From Candidatus Levyibacteriota bacterium (lineage in GTDB: Bacteria > Patescibacteriota > Microgenomatia > Levybacterales > UBA12049), in NCBI GenBank assembly GCA_016182185.1, contig JACOXU010000001.1, positions 79,700 through 115,189 on the forward strand: 35,490 nt of DNA, read 5' to 3'. Below are positions 17,067-23,971 of this stretch, piece after piece; within the stretch, counting starts at the first letter, position 1; each line of letters starts with the position of its first letter. The notes beneath the pieces are model-generated. The model searched no databases. It was given only the letters and a program-made list of their open reading frames with translations, and was not told where the DNA came from. Position numbers and translations under genes: made by a program.

Positions 17067-17699
17067 TTAAAATTTTCTGATAAGACCCACCACTTTCCCC
17101 TGAATCACCAATGAGTTTGGATATATCGGTTCCATTTGAGAATTCGCAGGTTTAAGTACTACTTTATCGTTCTCAAGATAATATTTCTTAAGAGTTGCTA
17201 AATTATCATCTACAATCGCAACAACAATATCGCCGTTTGACACATTATGCATTTTTTCAATCACTACATAGTCACCGTCTAATATTCCATCCTCAATAAG
17301 CGAGTTTCCCCTAACCTGAAGGACATACGAGGTTTTTTTGCCTGAGATCATTGAGGCAGACACCTGGAAGCTTGCATTAGGGTCATGGTAAGGTTCAAGC
17401 GGCTTGCCTGCGGCGATATATCCCATAAGAGGCAGATCAATAGATGAACTTATTCCGTGTGCTGCCTGTTTAACCCTGTCCTCGATTATTTTTAAAACCC
17501 TGGTATTACCGTCAACTTTTTGAATATATCCCTTTTCGACCAGAGATTTTATTATCGCATGGACAGTCGATTTACTGCTGTGCCCTGTGGCTTGTGCCAG
17601 TTCTGCCAGAGTCGGTGAATAACCGTACTGGCTTTGGAACTGAGACAAGTATTCAAGAAGTTCTCTTTCTTTTCTGTATAAGACTCCGGCCATATGCAT
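17067..17699 (-). CDS. lexA: LexA repressor, SOS regulator
   Basis: A 210-residue LexA. The N-terminal winged helix (about 1-72) has the typical YSPTLAELAQATGHSSKSTVHAIIKSL recognition region, in two pieces around residue 40. The C-terminal peptidase has the self-cleavage site A97-G98 in GYIAAGKP, catalytic S133 in VRGNSLIEDG and Lys near 171 in ATLKKYY, so RecA-stimulated autocleavage should work. It is transcribed divergently from uvrB with a common 125-base control region, consistent with SOS control of excision repair. The ATG at 17697-17699 or the second ATG two codons later may be used. The transcript leader carries a hairpin (17703-17733). Confidence 0.95.
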   Translation of the reverse strand: MHMAGVLYRKERELLEYLSQFQSQYGYSPTLAELAQATGHSSKSTVHAIIKSLVEKGYIQKVDGNTRVLKIIEDRVKQAAHGISSSIDLPLMGYIAAGKPLEPYHDPNASFQVSASMISGKKTSYVLQVRGNSLIEDGILDGDYVVIEKMHNVSNGDIVVAIVDDNLATLKKYYLENDKVVLKPANSQMEPIYPNSLVIQGKVVGLIRKF

Positions 17700-17702
17700 T
17701 CA

Positions 17703-17733
17703 ACTTCGCTCAGCATACTGAGAATATCGAAGT
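17703..17733 (-). repeat. REP-like bulged hairpin in lexA leader
   Basis: On the minus strand: ACTTCG, a 5-base bulge (ATATT), CTCAG, a TATG loop, CTGAG, CGAAGT. The arms pair over 11 base pairs interrupted by the bulge. It lies between the lexA promoter and the start codon, so it would be at the very 5' end of the mRNA. The core resembles dispersed palindromes with CTTCG/CGAAG and CTCAG/CTGAG arms seen in many genomes; whether other copies exist in this genome cannot be told here. Confidence 0.55.
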
Positions 17734-17741
17734 ACTAGTAT

Positions 17742-17771
17742 TTTATACGAAAAAATTATGAACTCTGTCAA
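17742..17771 (-). promoter_or_regulatory. lexA promoter
   Basis: Minus strand TTGACA (17771-17766) and TATAAA (17747-17742) with an 18-base spacer, or GTATAA with 17. Transcription should start near 17735, giving a leader of about 35 bases made almost entirely of the hairpin. Confidence 0.6.
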
Positions 17772-17801
17772 TACATCATAGTCATATAAAGTAGCTCAAT
17801 A

Positions 17802-17810
17802 TGTTAAAAT
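17802..17810 (+). promoter_or_regulatory. uvrB extended -10 element (weak)
   Basis: TGTTAAAAT: TGN extension and TAAAAT (17805-17810), 14 bases before the ATG at 17825. No good -35. It argues against the upstream in-frame ATG at 17801, which would lie within this element. Confidence 0.35.
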
Positions 17811-17824
17811 ACTTAAGATATCTT

Positions 17825-19825
17825 ATGAAATTTAAATTAAAATCGAATTTTAAACCTACCGGTGATCAGCCTGAGGCAATTAATCTACTTGAAAAAAATA
17901 TTCGCAAAAGTGTAAAAAATCAGGTTCTTTTGGGCGTAACCGGCAGCGGTAAGACCTATACGCTGGCAAATATTATAGAAAAAGTACAGAGGCCGGCGCT
18001 CGTCATATCTCACAATAAAACACTTGCCGCTCAGCTCTATCAGGAATTTAGAGATTTTTTTCCAGATAATGCAGTTTCTTATTTTGTTTCTTATTACGAC
18101 TACTATCAGCCCGAAGCCTATATTCCGCAGTCCGATACTTATATTGAAAAAGAAACGGAAATCAATGAAGAAATTGATAAATTACGTTTATCGGCAACTA
18201 CAAATATCCTAACCAGAAAGGATGTTATCGTAGTTGCTTCAGTGTCCTGTATATACAACCTTGGTTCACCGGTTGAATACGGAAAGTTTGTTCTTGAGCT
18301 TAGGGAAGGAGTTGGGACAAATTTAAAAGCGATCCTGATAAGGCTCACCGATCTTCAGTACGAAAGAAACGAATACGGCTTTTACAGAGGCACCTTTAGA
18401 ATTAGAGGAAACTCGGTCGATGTCTTTCCTGCTTATCTTGACCATGGAATCAGAATTTCGCTCAAAGACGGAAAGATTCATGATTTACACGAGTTCGACT
18501 CGCTAACCGGTGAAAATATCAAAGAAATCAAAAATATGATTATTTACCCTGCAAAACATTACATGACAGATCCCAGAAGTTATAGCTCGGTGTTTCAAAA
18601 AATCAGATTCGATCTTAAGGAGCGAACCAATAAGCTAAAGCAAGAAGGAAAAATACTTGAAGCTCATAGGCTGGGTCAGAGAACGAATTTCGATCTTGAA
18701 ATGATTAGGGAAATTGGGTATGTCAACGGAATCGAGAATTATTCAAGATACTTTGACGGAAGAAAACCAGGGGAACCTCCCTACACGCTTCTTGATTATT
18801 TTAAAGAAGCGTATGGTAACGACTGGCTTTGTTTCATTGACGAATCGCATATGACTGTTCCACAGCTTCGCGGAATGTATAACGGCGACCAATCACGGAA
18901 AAATATTCTGATCGAATATGGGTTCAGGCTTCCGTCAGCGCTTGACAATCGCCCGTTAAAATATGAAGAGTTCGCAAGAAGGATAAATCAAACAATTTTT
19001 GTCAGCGCTACGCCGTCTGACTATGAAATTTCTCTGTCAAAAGAAGCGGGAGAAGAGACCGTAGTTGAGCAGATTATTCGACCGACAGGCCTTGCTGATC
19101 CTAAAGTTACGATTAAGAAAACAAAAAATCAAATAAACGATGTTATAAATGAAATCCGAAAACGGGTAAAAAGAAAAGAGAGGGTGTTAATTACTACCCT
19201 GACAAAAAGGATGGCTGAGGAACTCTCTTATTTTCTTGAGGAAAAAAATATAAGAGTAAATTATCTTCACTCAGATATTGAAACTCTCAAAAGACAGGAT
19301 GTGCTCGATGACCTAAGAAGAGGAGAAAACGATGTCATAGTCGGAATTAATTTATTAAGAGAGGGCCTCGATCTTCCTGAAGTCTCTCTGGTTATTATTC
19401 TTGATGCGGACAAGGAAGGATTTTTAAGAAGCAGATCCTCTCTTATCCAAACCATGGGTAGGGCTGCCAGACATATTAACTCGGAAGTAATAATGTATGC
19501 AGATAGAAAAACAAACTCGATAAAAGAAGCTATAAAAGAAGTGCAAAGAAGAAGACGTAAGCAATTGAAATACAATAAAGCACATAACATCACTCCGAGA
19601 GGAATTGTAAAAGATATAAAAGCAAAACTGGTTGAAGAAGAAAAAAAACAGGAAAATACGGCAGGCTATATTCCTGACTTATTGAATAAAGAAGTTATAC
19701 TTGCGGATGAAAAGGAAAACATAATAAAAAAGATGACAAAAGACATGAGAAAAGCGGCTAAAGATCTTGACTTTGAAACAGCTTCAATTATCAGGGACCA
19801 GATCAAGATTATTAAAGAAAAATAG
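17825..19825 (+). CDS. uvrB: UvrABC excinuclease helicase subunit B
   Basis: A 666-residue UvrB, which receives the lesion from UvrA and recruits UvrC. Domains in order: FKPTGDQPEAI N-terminus, P-loop GVTGSGKT (about 37-44), YYDYYQPEAYIPQSDT beta-hairpin for strand clamping, DESHMTVPQL Walker B motif, helicase motifs TKRMAEEL, INLLREGLDLPEVSLV and IQTMGRAARH, and a C-terminal UVR domain (MRKAAKDLDFETASIIRDQI) for UvrC. ATG 17825 (MKFKLKSNFKPTGDQ) is chosen by family alignment over an ATG 24 bases upstream. The stop directly abuts the convergent yraN stop. Divergent from lexA. Confidence 0.96.
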   Translation: MKFKLKSNFKPTGDQPEAINLLEKNIRKSVKNQVLLGVTGSGKTYTLANIIEKVQRPALVISHNKTLAAQLYQEFRDFFPDNAVSYFVSYYDYYQPEAYIPQSDTYIEKETEINEEIDKLRLSATTNILTRKDVIVVASVSCIYNLGSPVEYGKFVLELREGVGTNLKAILIRLTDLQYERNEYGFYRGTFRIRGNSVDVFPAYLDHGIRISLKDGKIHDLHEFDSLTGENIKEIKNMIIYPAKHYMTDPRSYSSVFQKIRFDLKERTNKLKQEGKILEAHRLGQRTNFDLEMIREIGYVNGIENYSRYFDGRKPGEPPYTLLDYFKEAYGNDWLCFIDESHMTVPQLRGMYNGDQSRKNILIEYGFRLPSALDNRPLKYEEFARRINQTIFVSATPSDYEISLSKEAGEETVVEQIIRPTGLADPKVTIKKTKNQINDVINEIRKRVKRKERVLITTLTKRMAEELSYFLEEKNIRVNYLHSDIETLKRQDVLDDLRRGENDVIVGINLLREGLDLPEVSLVIILDADKEGFLRSRSSLIQTMGRAARHINSEVIMYADRKTNSIKEAIKEVQRRRRKQLKYNKAHNITPRGIVKDIKAKLVEEEKKQENTAGYIPDLLNKEVILADEKENIIKKMTKDMRKAAKDLDFETASIIRDQIKIIKEK

Positions 19826-20191
19826 CTAAAACCCGGAAATATTTTTTACAAGTTCAATGCTGCCTACCTCATGCCCATTGGTGATTTTGACGCAAACCGC
19901 ATCAATTCTTAAGCTTTCCGGAAGCTTTGGATTGACCCTTTTATAAAAATAGGCGGTTTTGATAAGTGATTTATGCTTGAAATAGGTTATTGCTTCAAGT
20001 GGCTCTCCAAATTTATCAGATGATCTTGTCTTAACCTCAATAAAGACCAGAATATCACCATCCAATGCGATAATATCTATTTCTCCATATCCCTTACGGA
20101 AGTTTCTTTCAATTATTTTATAACCGTTCTTCTTAAGAAATTCGCAGGCTTTTTCTTCTCCAAGTCGGGCAGTTTTATTTGCAATTTTCAT
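19826..20191 (-). CDS. YraN/UPF0102 family endonuclease-like protein
   Basis: A 121-residue protein of the YraN family, with a PD-(D/E)xK nuclease fold related to Holliday-junction resolvases. The motif is complete: GYGEIDIIALDGDILVF with E37 and D39, then IEVKTRSS with E52 and K54. The N-terminal RLGEEKACEFLKKNGYKIIERNFR is typical. Its function is unknown, with a role in DNA processing usually assumed. The ATG overlaps the rplS stop by one base (TGATG), so it is translated after L19. No spacer separates it from the convergent uvrB stop. Confidence 0.92.
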   Translation of the reverse strand: MKIANKTARLGEEKACEFLKKNGYKIIERNFRKGYGEIDIIALDGDILVFIEVKTRSSDKFGEPLEAITYFKHKSLIKTAYFYKRVNPKLPESLRIDAVCVKITNGHEVGSIELVKNISGF

Positions 20192-20466
20192 CAGGAAGCT
20201 TTTCGAAGATATGAAAGCTTAGCCCGTCTTATTTTCTTTTTTGCAGAAGTTTTTACGTCTACCCTATCAATACTTGGAGAATTAACCGGCCAGATTCTTT
20301 CAACCGCAATATCTCCCACTGTTTTTCTGACAGTAAAGCTTTTATTTTCATCGCGGCCTTTTATTCCCAAGACTACCCCTTCAAAAACCTGAATCCTTGA
20401 TTTGGCATCTTCTTTAATCTTTTGGTAAACTTTTATAACATCGCCTACTTTAAAATTTATATCCAT
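20191..20466 (-). CDS. rplS: Large ribosomal subunit protein bL19
   Basis: A 91-residue L19 located at the 30S-50S interface. The core is well kept: FKVGDVIKVYQKIKE, RIQVFEGVVLGIKG, FTVRKTVGDIAVERIWPVNSP and the C-terminal KIRRAKLSYLRK. The family is normally about 115 residues; this one lacks the N-terminal helix and starts directly at the first beta strand, a reduction also known for ribosomal proteins in reduced genomes. The ATG at 20466 comes eight bases after a TATAAT, so the message appears leaderless. It heads a two-gene unit with yraN. Confidence 0.93.
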   Translation of the reverse strand: MDINFKVGDVIKVYQKIKEDAKSRIQVFEGVVLGIKGRDENKSFTVRKTVGDIAVERIWPVNSPSIDRVDVKTSAKKKIRRAKLSYLRKAS

Positions 20467-20474
20467 AGGAAAGT

Positions 20475-20503
20475 ATTATACCTCACATGACAGATTTGGG
20501 CAA
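20475..20503 (-). promoter_or_regulatory. rplS promoter, predicted leaderless
   Basis: Minus strand TTGCCC (20503-20498), 17-base spacer, TATAAT (20480-20475), eight bases before the ATG at 20466. It lies in the 39-base spacer after pyrG. Confidence 0.6.
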
Positions 20504-20505
20504 GG

Positions 20506-22182
20506 CTATTTAATTTTGGAGCATGCATCAATAAATGCAAGAAAGATCGGATGGGGAGACAGGGGTCTGCTTTTATACTCCGGGTGTCCCTGAATACCAA
20601 GATAGAAAGGATGTGTCTGTTTGGGCAGTTCAATAATCTCAACAAGCGACTCAATCGCAGATTTTGCAGATATTATCATTCCGTTTTTTTCAAAATCTTT
20701 AATATATTTATCATGAAATTCGTATCTATGCCTGTGGCGTTCGCTTATAAGATTCTTGCTTATATTTATAAACCCATTGTATTTTTTGTAAATTTCATAG
20801 GCATTACTTTCTTTTTTGACATACGCATCCCATGCTCCGAGTCTCATAGTACCTCCGTAGGCCCTTTTTTCCATAAATTCTTTCTGCTTGGGAATAAGAT
20901 GAATCACAGGATTCTTTGTTTTGGGATTATTCTCGGTAGTATTTGCATCTGTAAGGCCCAAAATATCTCTGGCAAAGGCGACTGCTTGAAGCTGCATTCC
21001 GTAGCATAATCCCAAATAAGGAATTTTGTTCTTTCGTGCGTAGCTTGCAGCTTCAATCATTCCCTCGGCTCCTCTTTCTCCCCAACCGATCGGAACGATT
21101 ATTCCATGAGGCTTTCCAATAATCTGAACACCTAATTTTTCAACCTGCTCAGCGTCTATCCAGCGCGTTTTCGTCTCAAGTCCCGATTGCCAAGACGCAT
21201 GATCTATTGCATCAAAAAGCGCAGCGTATGAATCTCTTAACTGATAGTCGCCCGTTCCAAAATACTTCCCTACAATTGCAATCTCTATGATCTTTTTGTT
21301 TTTGGCTTTGGTTCTCTCAATAAGCTTCTCCCAATCAGCCACCTTAGGCTTTCTAACCGAAATACCGAGCTTCCTGAGGATTTTTTCATCCAGATTTTGC
21401 TTGTTTAGAACAAGAGGGATTTCATAAATAGACTCAAGGTCAGGACTTGAAATAATATCTTCCTTTTGCATGTTGCAGAAAAGCGCAAGCCTATCTCTTC
21501 TTCTCTGATCTAAATATTTATCCGAGCGGGTAATTATGAAGTCCGGCTGAATTCCCATAGAGTTTAACATCTTAACGGAGAGCTGCGTCGGTTTGGTCTT
21601 AGGCTCCCCTAAATGTCCAGGGGTCGGAACGTAGCTTACGTGGATATGAATTACGTCTCCCGGACGCTTAAGAGTAAGAATTCGGGAAGCTTCATAGTAA
21701 AGAACATTTTGGTATTCCCCGGCTGTACCGCCTAATTCGATCGTCACTATATCCGCATTTTTTTTACCTGCGAGGCTGTCAATTCTTCTTATAACTTCAT
21801 CTGTAATATAAGGAATCGCCTCAACATCTTCGCCGTTATACTCAAATCTTCTTTCTCTGTCTATTACGGAACTATAGATCTGTCCCATTGTCACGAAGTT
21901 ATCCCTTCCCATGTCTTCATGTAGAAATTTCTCATAGCTTCCGATGTCCATATCTGCCTCTGTCCCGTCTTCGCATAAGAACGGATCGCCGTGCTCAATA
22001 GGGTTTATGGTTCCCGCATCGATATTGAGGTAATTTTCAAATTTTATCGGCGCGACTTTATACCCCGAAGACTTAAGAAGGAATGCGATCGAAGCGGCTG
22101 TTGTTCCTTTTCCGATGCCCGAAATTACTCCTCCTGAGATGAAAATATACTTGGTTTTGGTATTTTTTTTTGATAGGGGCAC
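20506..22182 (-). CDS. pyrG: CTP synthase (glutamine-hydrolysing)
   Basis: 558 residues, making CTP from UTP. The N-terminal synthase has GGVISGIGKGTTAAS (P-loop like), K47, EDGTEADMDIGSYEKF and KTKPTQLSVKML; the C-terminal glutaminase has GLCYGMQLQA (nucleophile Cys) and IQGHPEYKSR (His and Glu). Differences from the common form: KxDPY is K47-FENY, and the segment after the metal-binding E149 (IELGGT) reads GEYQN instead of GDIES, so the D-I-E triplet that contacts the feedback inhibitor CTP is E156-Y-Q158. The start is GTG 22180-22182, five bases after a -10 box, hence probably leaderless. A second promoter lies upstream within the 21-bp repeat. Confidence 0.93.
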   Translation of the reverse strand: MPLSKKNTKTKYIFISGGVISGIGKGTTAASIAFLLKSSGYKVAPIKFENYLNIDAGTINPIEHGDPFLCEDGTEADMDIGSYEKFLHEDMGRDNFVTMGQIYSSVIDRERRFEYNGEDVEAIPYITDEVIRRIDSLAGKKNADIVTIELGGTAGEYQNVLYYEASRILTLKRPGDVIHIHVSYVPTPGHLGEPKTKPTQLSVKMLNSMGIQPDFIITRSDKYLDQRRRDRLALFCNMQKEDIISSPDLESIYEIPLVLNKQNLDEKILRKLGISVRKPKVADWEKLIERTKAKNKKIIEIAIVGKYFGTGDYQLRDSYAALFDAIDHASWQSGLETKTRWIDAEQVEKLGVQIIGKPHGIIVPIGWGERGAEGMIEAASYARKNKIPYLGLCYGMQLQAVAFARDILGLTDANTTENNPKTKNPVIHLIPKQKEFMEKRAYGGTMRLGAWDAYVKKESNAYEIYKKYNGFINISKNLISERHRHRYEFHDKYIKDFEKNGMIISAKSAIESLVEIIELPKQTHPFYLGIQGHPEYKSRPLSPHPIFLAFIDACSKIK

Positions 22183-22187
22183 GATTT

Positions 22188-22216
22188 ATAGTATCAAATC
22201 AAGTAAATTCAGTCAA
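22188..22216 (-). promoter_or_regulatory. pyrG proximal promoter, predicted leaderless
   Basis: Minus strand TTGACT (22216-22211), 17-base spacer, TACTAT (22193-22188), five bases before the GTG at 22182. Transcription would begin at or next to the GTG. Confidence 0.5.
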
Positions 22217-22310
22217 TGGGGAAATTCATTTTTCATGACGACTTAGGAATGCGGGGATGTCCCAGTCAAGACTTATTCTTAGCTTCAGTTATCACTAAAA
22301 ACACCTAGGT

Positions 22311-22331
22311 AGAATATAGACTTTTTAAGAA
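22311..22331 (+). repeat. 21-bp direct repeat, copy 1
   Basis: Begins AGAATATAGACTTTTTAAGA and is identical over 21 bases to 22939-22959, 628 bases away in the same orientation. The copies bracket the PH-like gene. This copy lies 22 bases beyond that gene's stop and contains the -10 and most of the spacer of the distal pyrG promoter. Confidence 0.85.
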
Positions 22332-22341
22332 GTGCCGTCAA
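22313..22341 (-). promoter_or_regulatory. pyrG distal promoter (inside direct repeat copy 1)
   Basis: Minus strand TTGACG (22341-22336), 17-base spacer, TATATT (22318-22313). Its spacer and -10 coincide with the left 21-bp repeat. It would give pyrG a leader of about 125 bases. That leader contains the short palindrome GGGACATCCC. Confidence 0.5.
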
Positions 22342-22352
22342 GTGGAAAGTTA

Positions 22353-22913
22353 TTATGTAAAATTAGCTGTTAAATGAACTTCGCCAAGCTTATGAGGATC
22401 TGGAACTTGTATCAAAATCTGGAAAGTAAAAATCCAAATAAAGCAATTAGGAACTGTAAACCACATACTTTTAGTCCTATTCTCGGCTGAAATCTCTATT
22501 GAATCTATATGTGGATCAATTGAAATTATTTTATCCAACGGAATTATTCTATTTTCATTTTTTCCGTCAAATACGAATCTTTTATTTGTGAGGATTAAAG
22601 TTCCTTCATCGATAGGTTTTAACTCCTGCACGCTTTCAGATTTTCCTGACCGAGACGATCCACCAACATATACCCCCTTTGCAATCCTAACTGCTCCACC
22701 AGAACCTGAACTTTTATGGTATGAGACGGCTCTAGTTTCATAAAGCTTGCTATCTGTTTGAACGAACGCCTCCTCTTGGGGTTTAAGCAACAATTGAGTA
22801 GATATTGCTGGGAGATTTTTTTCCTTATTTAAATTAAGGCTAAATTCATTGGCCTCCGCAACCAACAATTCTTTTTTCTTTTCACTTGGAGATTTAAAAC
22901 CAAATAATCCCAT
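22353..22913 (-). CDS. PH-like domain protein, unknown function
   Basis: A 186-residue cytosolic protein. The N-terminus (MGLFGFKSPSEKKKELL) is basic. Residues 40-145 look like a bacterial PH-type domain: QEEAFVQTDSKLYETRAV opens it, a Ser/Gly-rich loop with GSGGAVRIAKGVYVGGSS follows, and EGTLILTNKRFVFDG then IPLDKIISIDP is the strand pair typical of bPH proteins. The tail holds a hydrophobic stretch (FIWIFTFQILIQV). No enzyme motif. Such domains bind protein or lipid partners. It is bracketed by 21-bp direct repeats and lies downstream of the GHKL-TIR operon on the same strand but with its own promoter, so membership of the system is open. Confidence 0.6.
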   Translation of the reverse strand: MGLFGFKSPSEKKKELLVAEANEFSLNLNKEKNLPAISTQLLLKPQEEAFVQTDSKLYETRAVSYHKSSGSGGAVRIAKGVYVGGSSRSGKSESVQELKPIDEGTLILTNKRFVFDGKNENRIIPLDKIISIDPHIDSIEISAENRTKSMWFTVPNCFIWIFTFQILIQVPDPHKLGEVHLTANFT

Positions 22914-22938
22914 ATTTATTCAAAGTTTATGTTTGATA

Positions 22939-22959
22939 AGAATATAGACTTTTTAAGAA
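22939..22959 (+). repeat. 21-bp direct repeat, copy 2
   Basis: Identical to 22311-22331. It lies 26 bases upstream of the PH-like start codon and supplies the -10 and spacer of that gene's promoter. Confidence 0.85.
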
Positions 22960-22969
22960 AAGATTACAA
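22941..22969 (-). promoter_or_regulatory. PH-like gene promoter (inside direct repeat copy 2)
   Basis: Minus strand TTGTAA (22969-22964), 17-base spacer, TATATT (22946-22941). Spacer and -10 largely coincide with the repeat. Leader about 20 bases, no clear Shine-Dalgarno. Confidence 0.5.
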
Positions 22970-22988
22970 GCTCATTTTTATAATAGAA

Positions 22989-23969
22989 CTATGTAATTTC
23001 GCTGATCGTATCTAGGTTAATAATTTCAAGGTTTCTTAACTCTATATTAAGTTTTTCTTTTTCAGCTCGTTCGAGATGATGTGCGTTTGCTTGAATCCAT
23101 AAGCTTCCAAACGATTCTAGCTGAGCCGAATCGTCTGATAATTCTTTTTCTGATGTGATTGCAAATAACCGGTTCTCCTCAAGGATCAGCTCTAACTTAG
23201 TAAATCCATCTTTATTTTCAGATATTACATTCTGCTTACTTACTCCTACGACGGGCGTAGATCTTATTCCCATTGTGACTGACTCAAGATTTTTGTTTTC
23301 TCTTACATACACAAGCTCGGAAAAAGATGGTCCAGGATCAGAGGCTCTAAGATGAAAACCTATCCAATCTAAGGGATCTGACGCATAAATAATTTTGTAT
23401 TCAACTCTTAACCTTAGGTTCTTGATTTTTTCTGGGAGTTTTACTTGAAGCAAATTATTTCCGTGGCTAAACTCTAATCTATCAACCCGTGTATAACATT
23501 CATCTATGTAATTATCGAAATCTTGATTCTTAATCTTTAGAAACATTAACAGGTGTTTATTAATCAAACTCAATACCTCTTCCTGATTAGAATATTTATC
23601 AACTTCAAACCCTTTTATGTCAAAAGGTAGTTTGCTTGGGTCTTGACTAGTCAGTATAATAACATTTTTGTTGAGTTGAATGGCAATTCCCAGCTCCACC
23701 ATTACATTTGGATTTGCGTTAGTTACATCAGCTATGAAAATATCAGATTTTTGGATACCGTCCACGAACTTATCATAGAGTTGCTTATTTCTATTTAAAA
23801 ATTTTTCTCTTTGCGACGAATCCTTGTTGGCTTTTGTAATTTCAGATCCGTGTCTTATATCCCAGTCTTTTGAAAGCGTTTCAATCACGCTTGAATACAT
23901 AGACTTTACAAGCATATCCCAAGGATATGCTATAAAAATGGACCTTCTTCTTTTTAAAAACTCTTCCAT
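22989..23969 (-). CDS. TIR/nucleoside deoxyribosyltransferase-fold protein with beta-rich C-terminal domain
   Basis: A 326-residue protein with two parts. Residues 8-150 form a flavodoxin-like nucleotide-processing domain: RRSIFIAYPWD (first strand), KSDIFIADVTNANPNVMVE with D81, the NPNV turn and E92 in VELGIA, then KNVIILTSQD. This pattern is shared by deoxyribosyltransferases and by TIR-like effectors that cleave NAD or other nucleotides. Residues 155-320 are beta-rich (LRLRVEYKIIYASD, WIGFHLRASDPG, FTKLELILEENRLFAI) and suggest a sandwich domain for ligand or protein binding. It starts two bases after the GHKL ATPase stop, so the two are co-translated. I infer a toxic effector role; a metabolic deoxyribosyltransferase is the alternative. 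Confidence 0.7.
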   Translation of the reverse strand: MEEFLKRRRSIFIAYPWDMLVKSMYSSVIETLSKDWDIRHGSEITKANKDSSQREKFLNRNKQLYDKFVDGIQKSDIFIADVTNANPNVMVELGIAIQLNKNVIILTSQDPSKLPFDIKGFEVDKYSNQEEVLSLINKHLLMFLKIKNQDFDNYIDECYTRVDRLEFSHGNNLLQVKLPEKIKNLRLRVEYKIIYASDPLDWIGFHLRASDPGPSFSELVYVRENKNLESVTMGIRSTPVVGVSKQNVISENKDGFTKLELILEENRLFAITSEKELSDDSAQLESFGSLWIQANAHHLERAEKEKLNIELRNLEIINLDTISEIT

Positions 23970-23971
23970 CT

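Noticed and set aside
17738-17748. GTAT-TTT-ATAC palindrome over the lexA -10 as a LexA operator
   Set aside because: A similar GTAT-T-ATAC stretch occurs at the -10 of rplS (20473-20481), so the symmetry is explained by the -10 consensus. No second copy was seen at uvrA or uvrB.
17801-17824. Upstream ATG for uvrB
   Set aside because: It falls in the -10-like element, and UvrB proteins align from MKFKLKSNFKPTGDQ.
22254-22263. GGGATGTCCC palindrome in the pyrG distal leader as a riboswitch or terminator
   Set aside because: Only four base pairs with a two-base loop and no T run follow; it could be chance.
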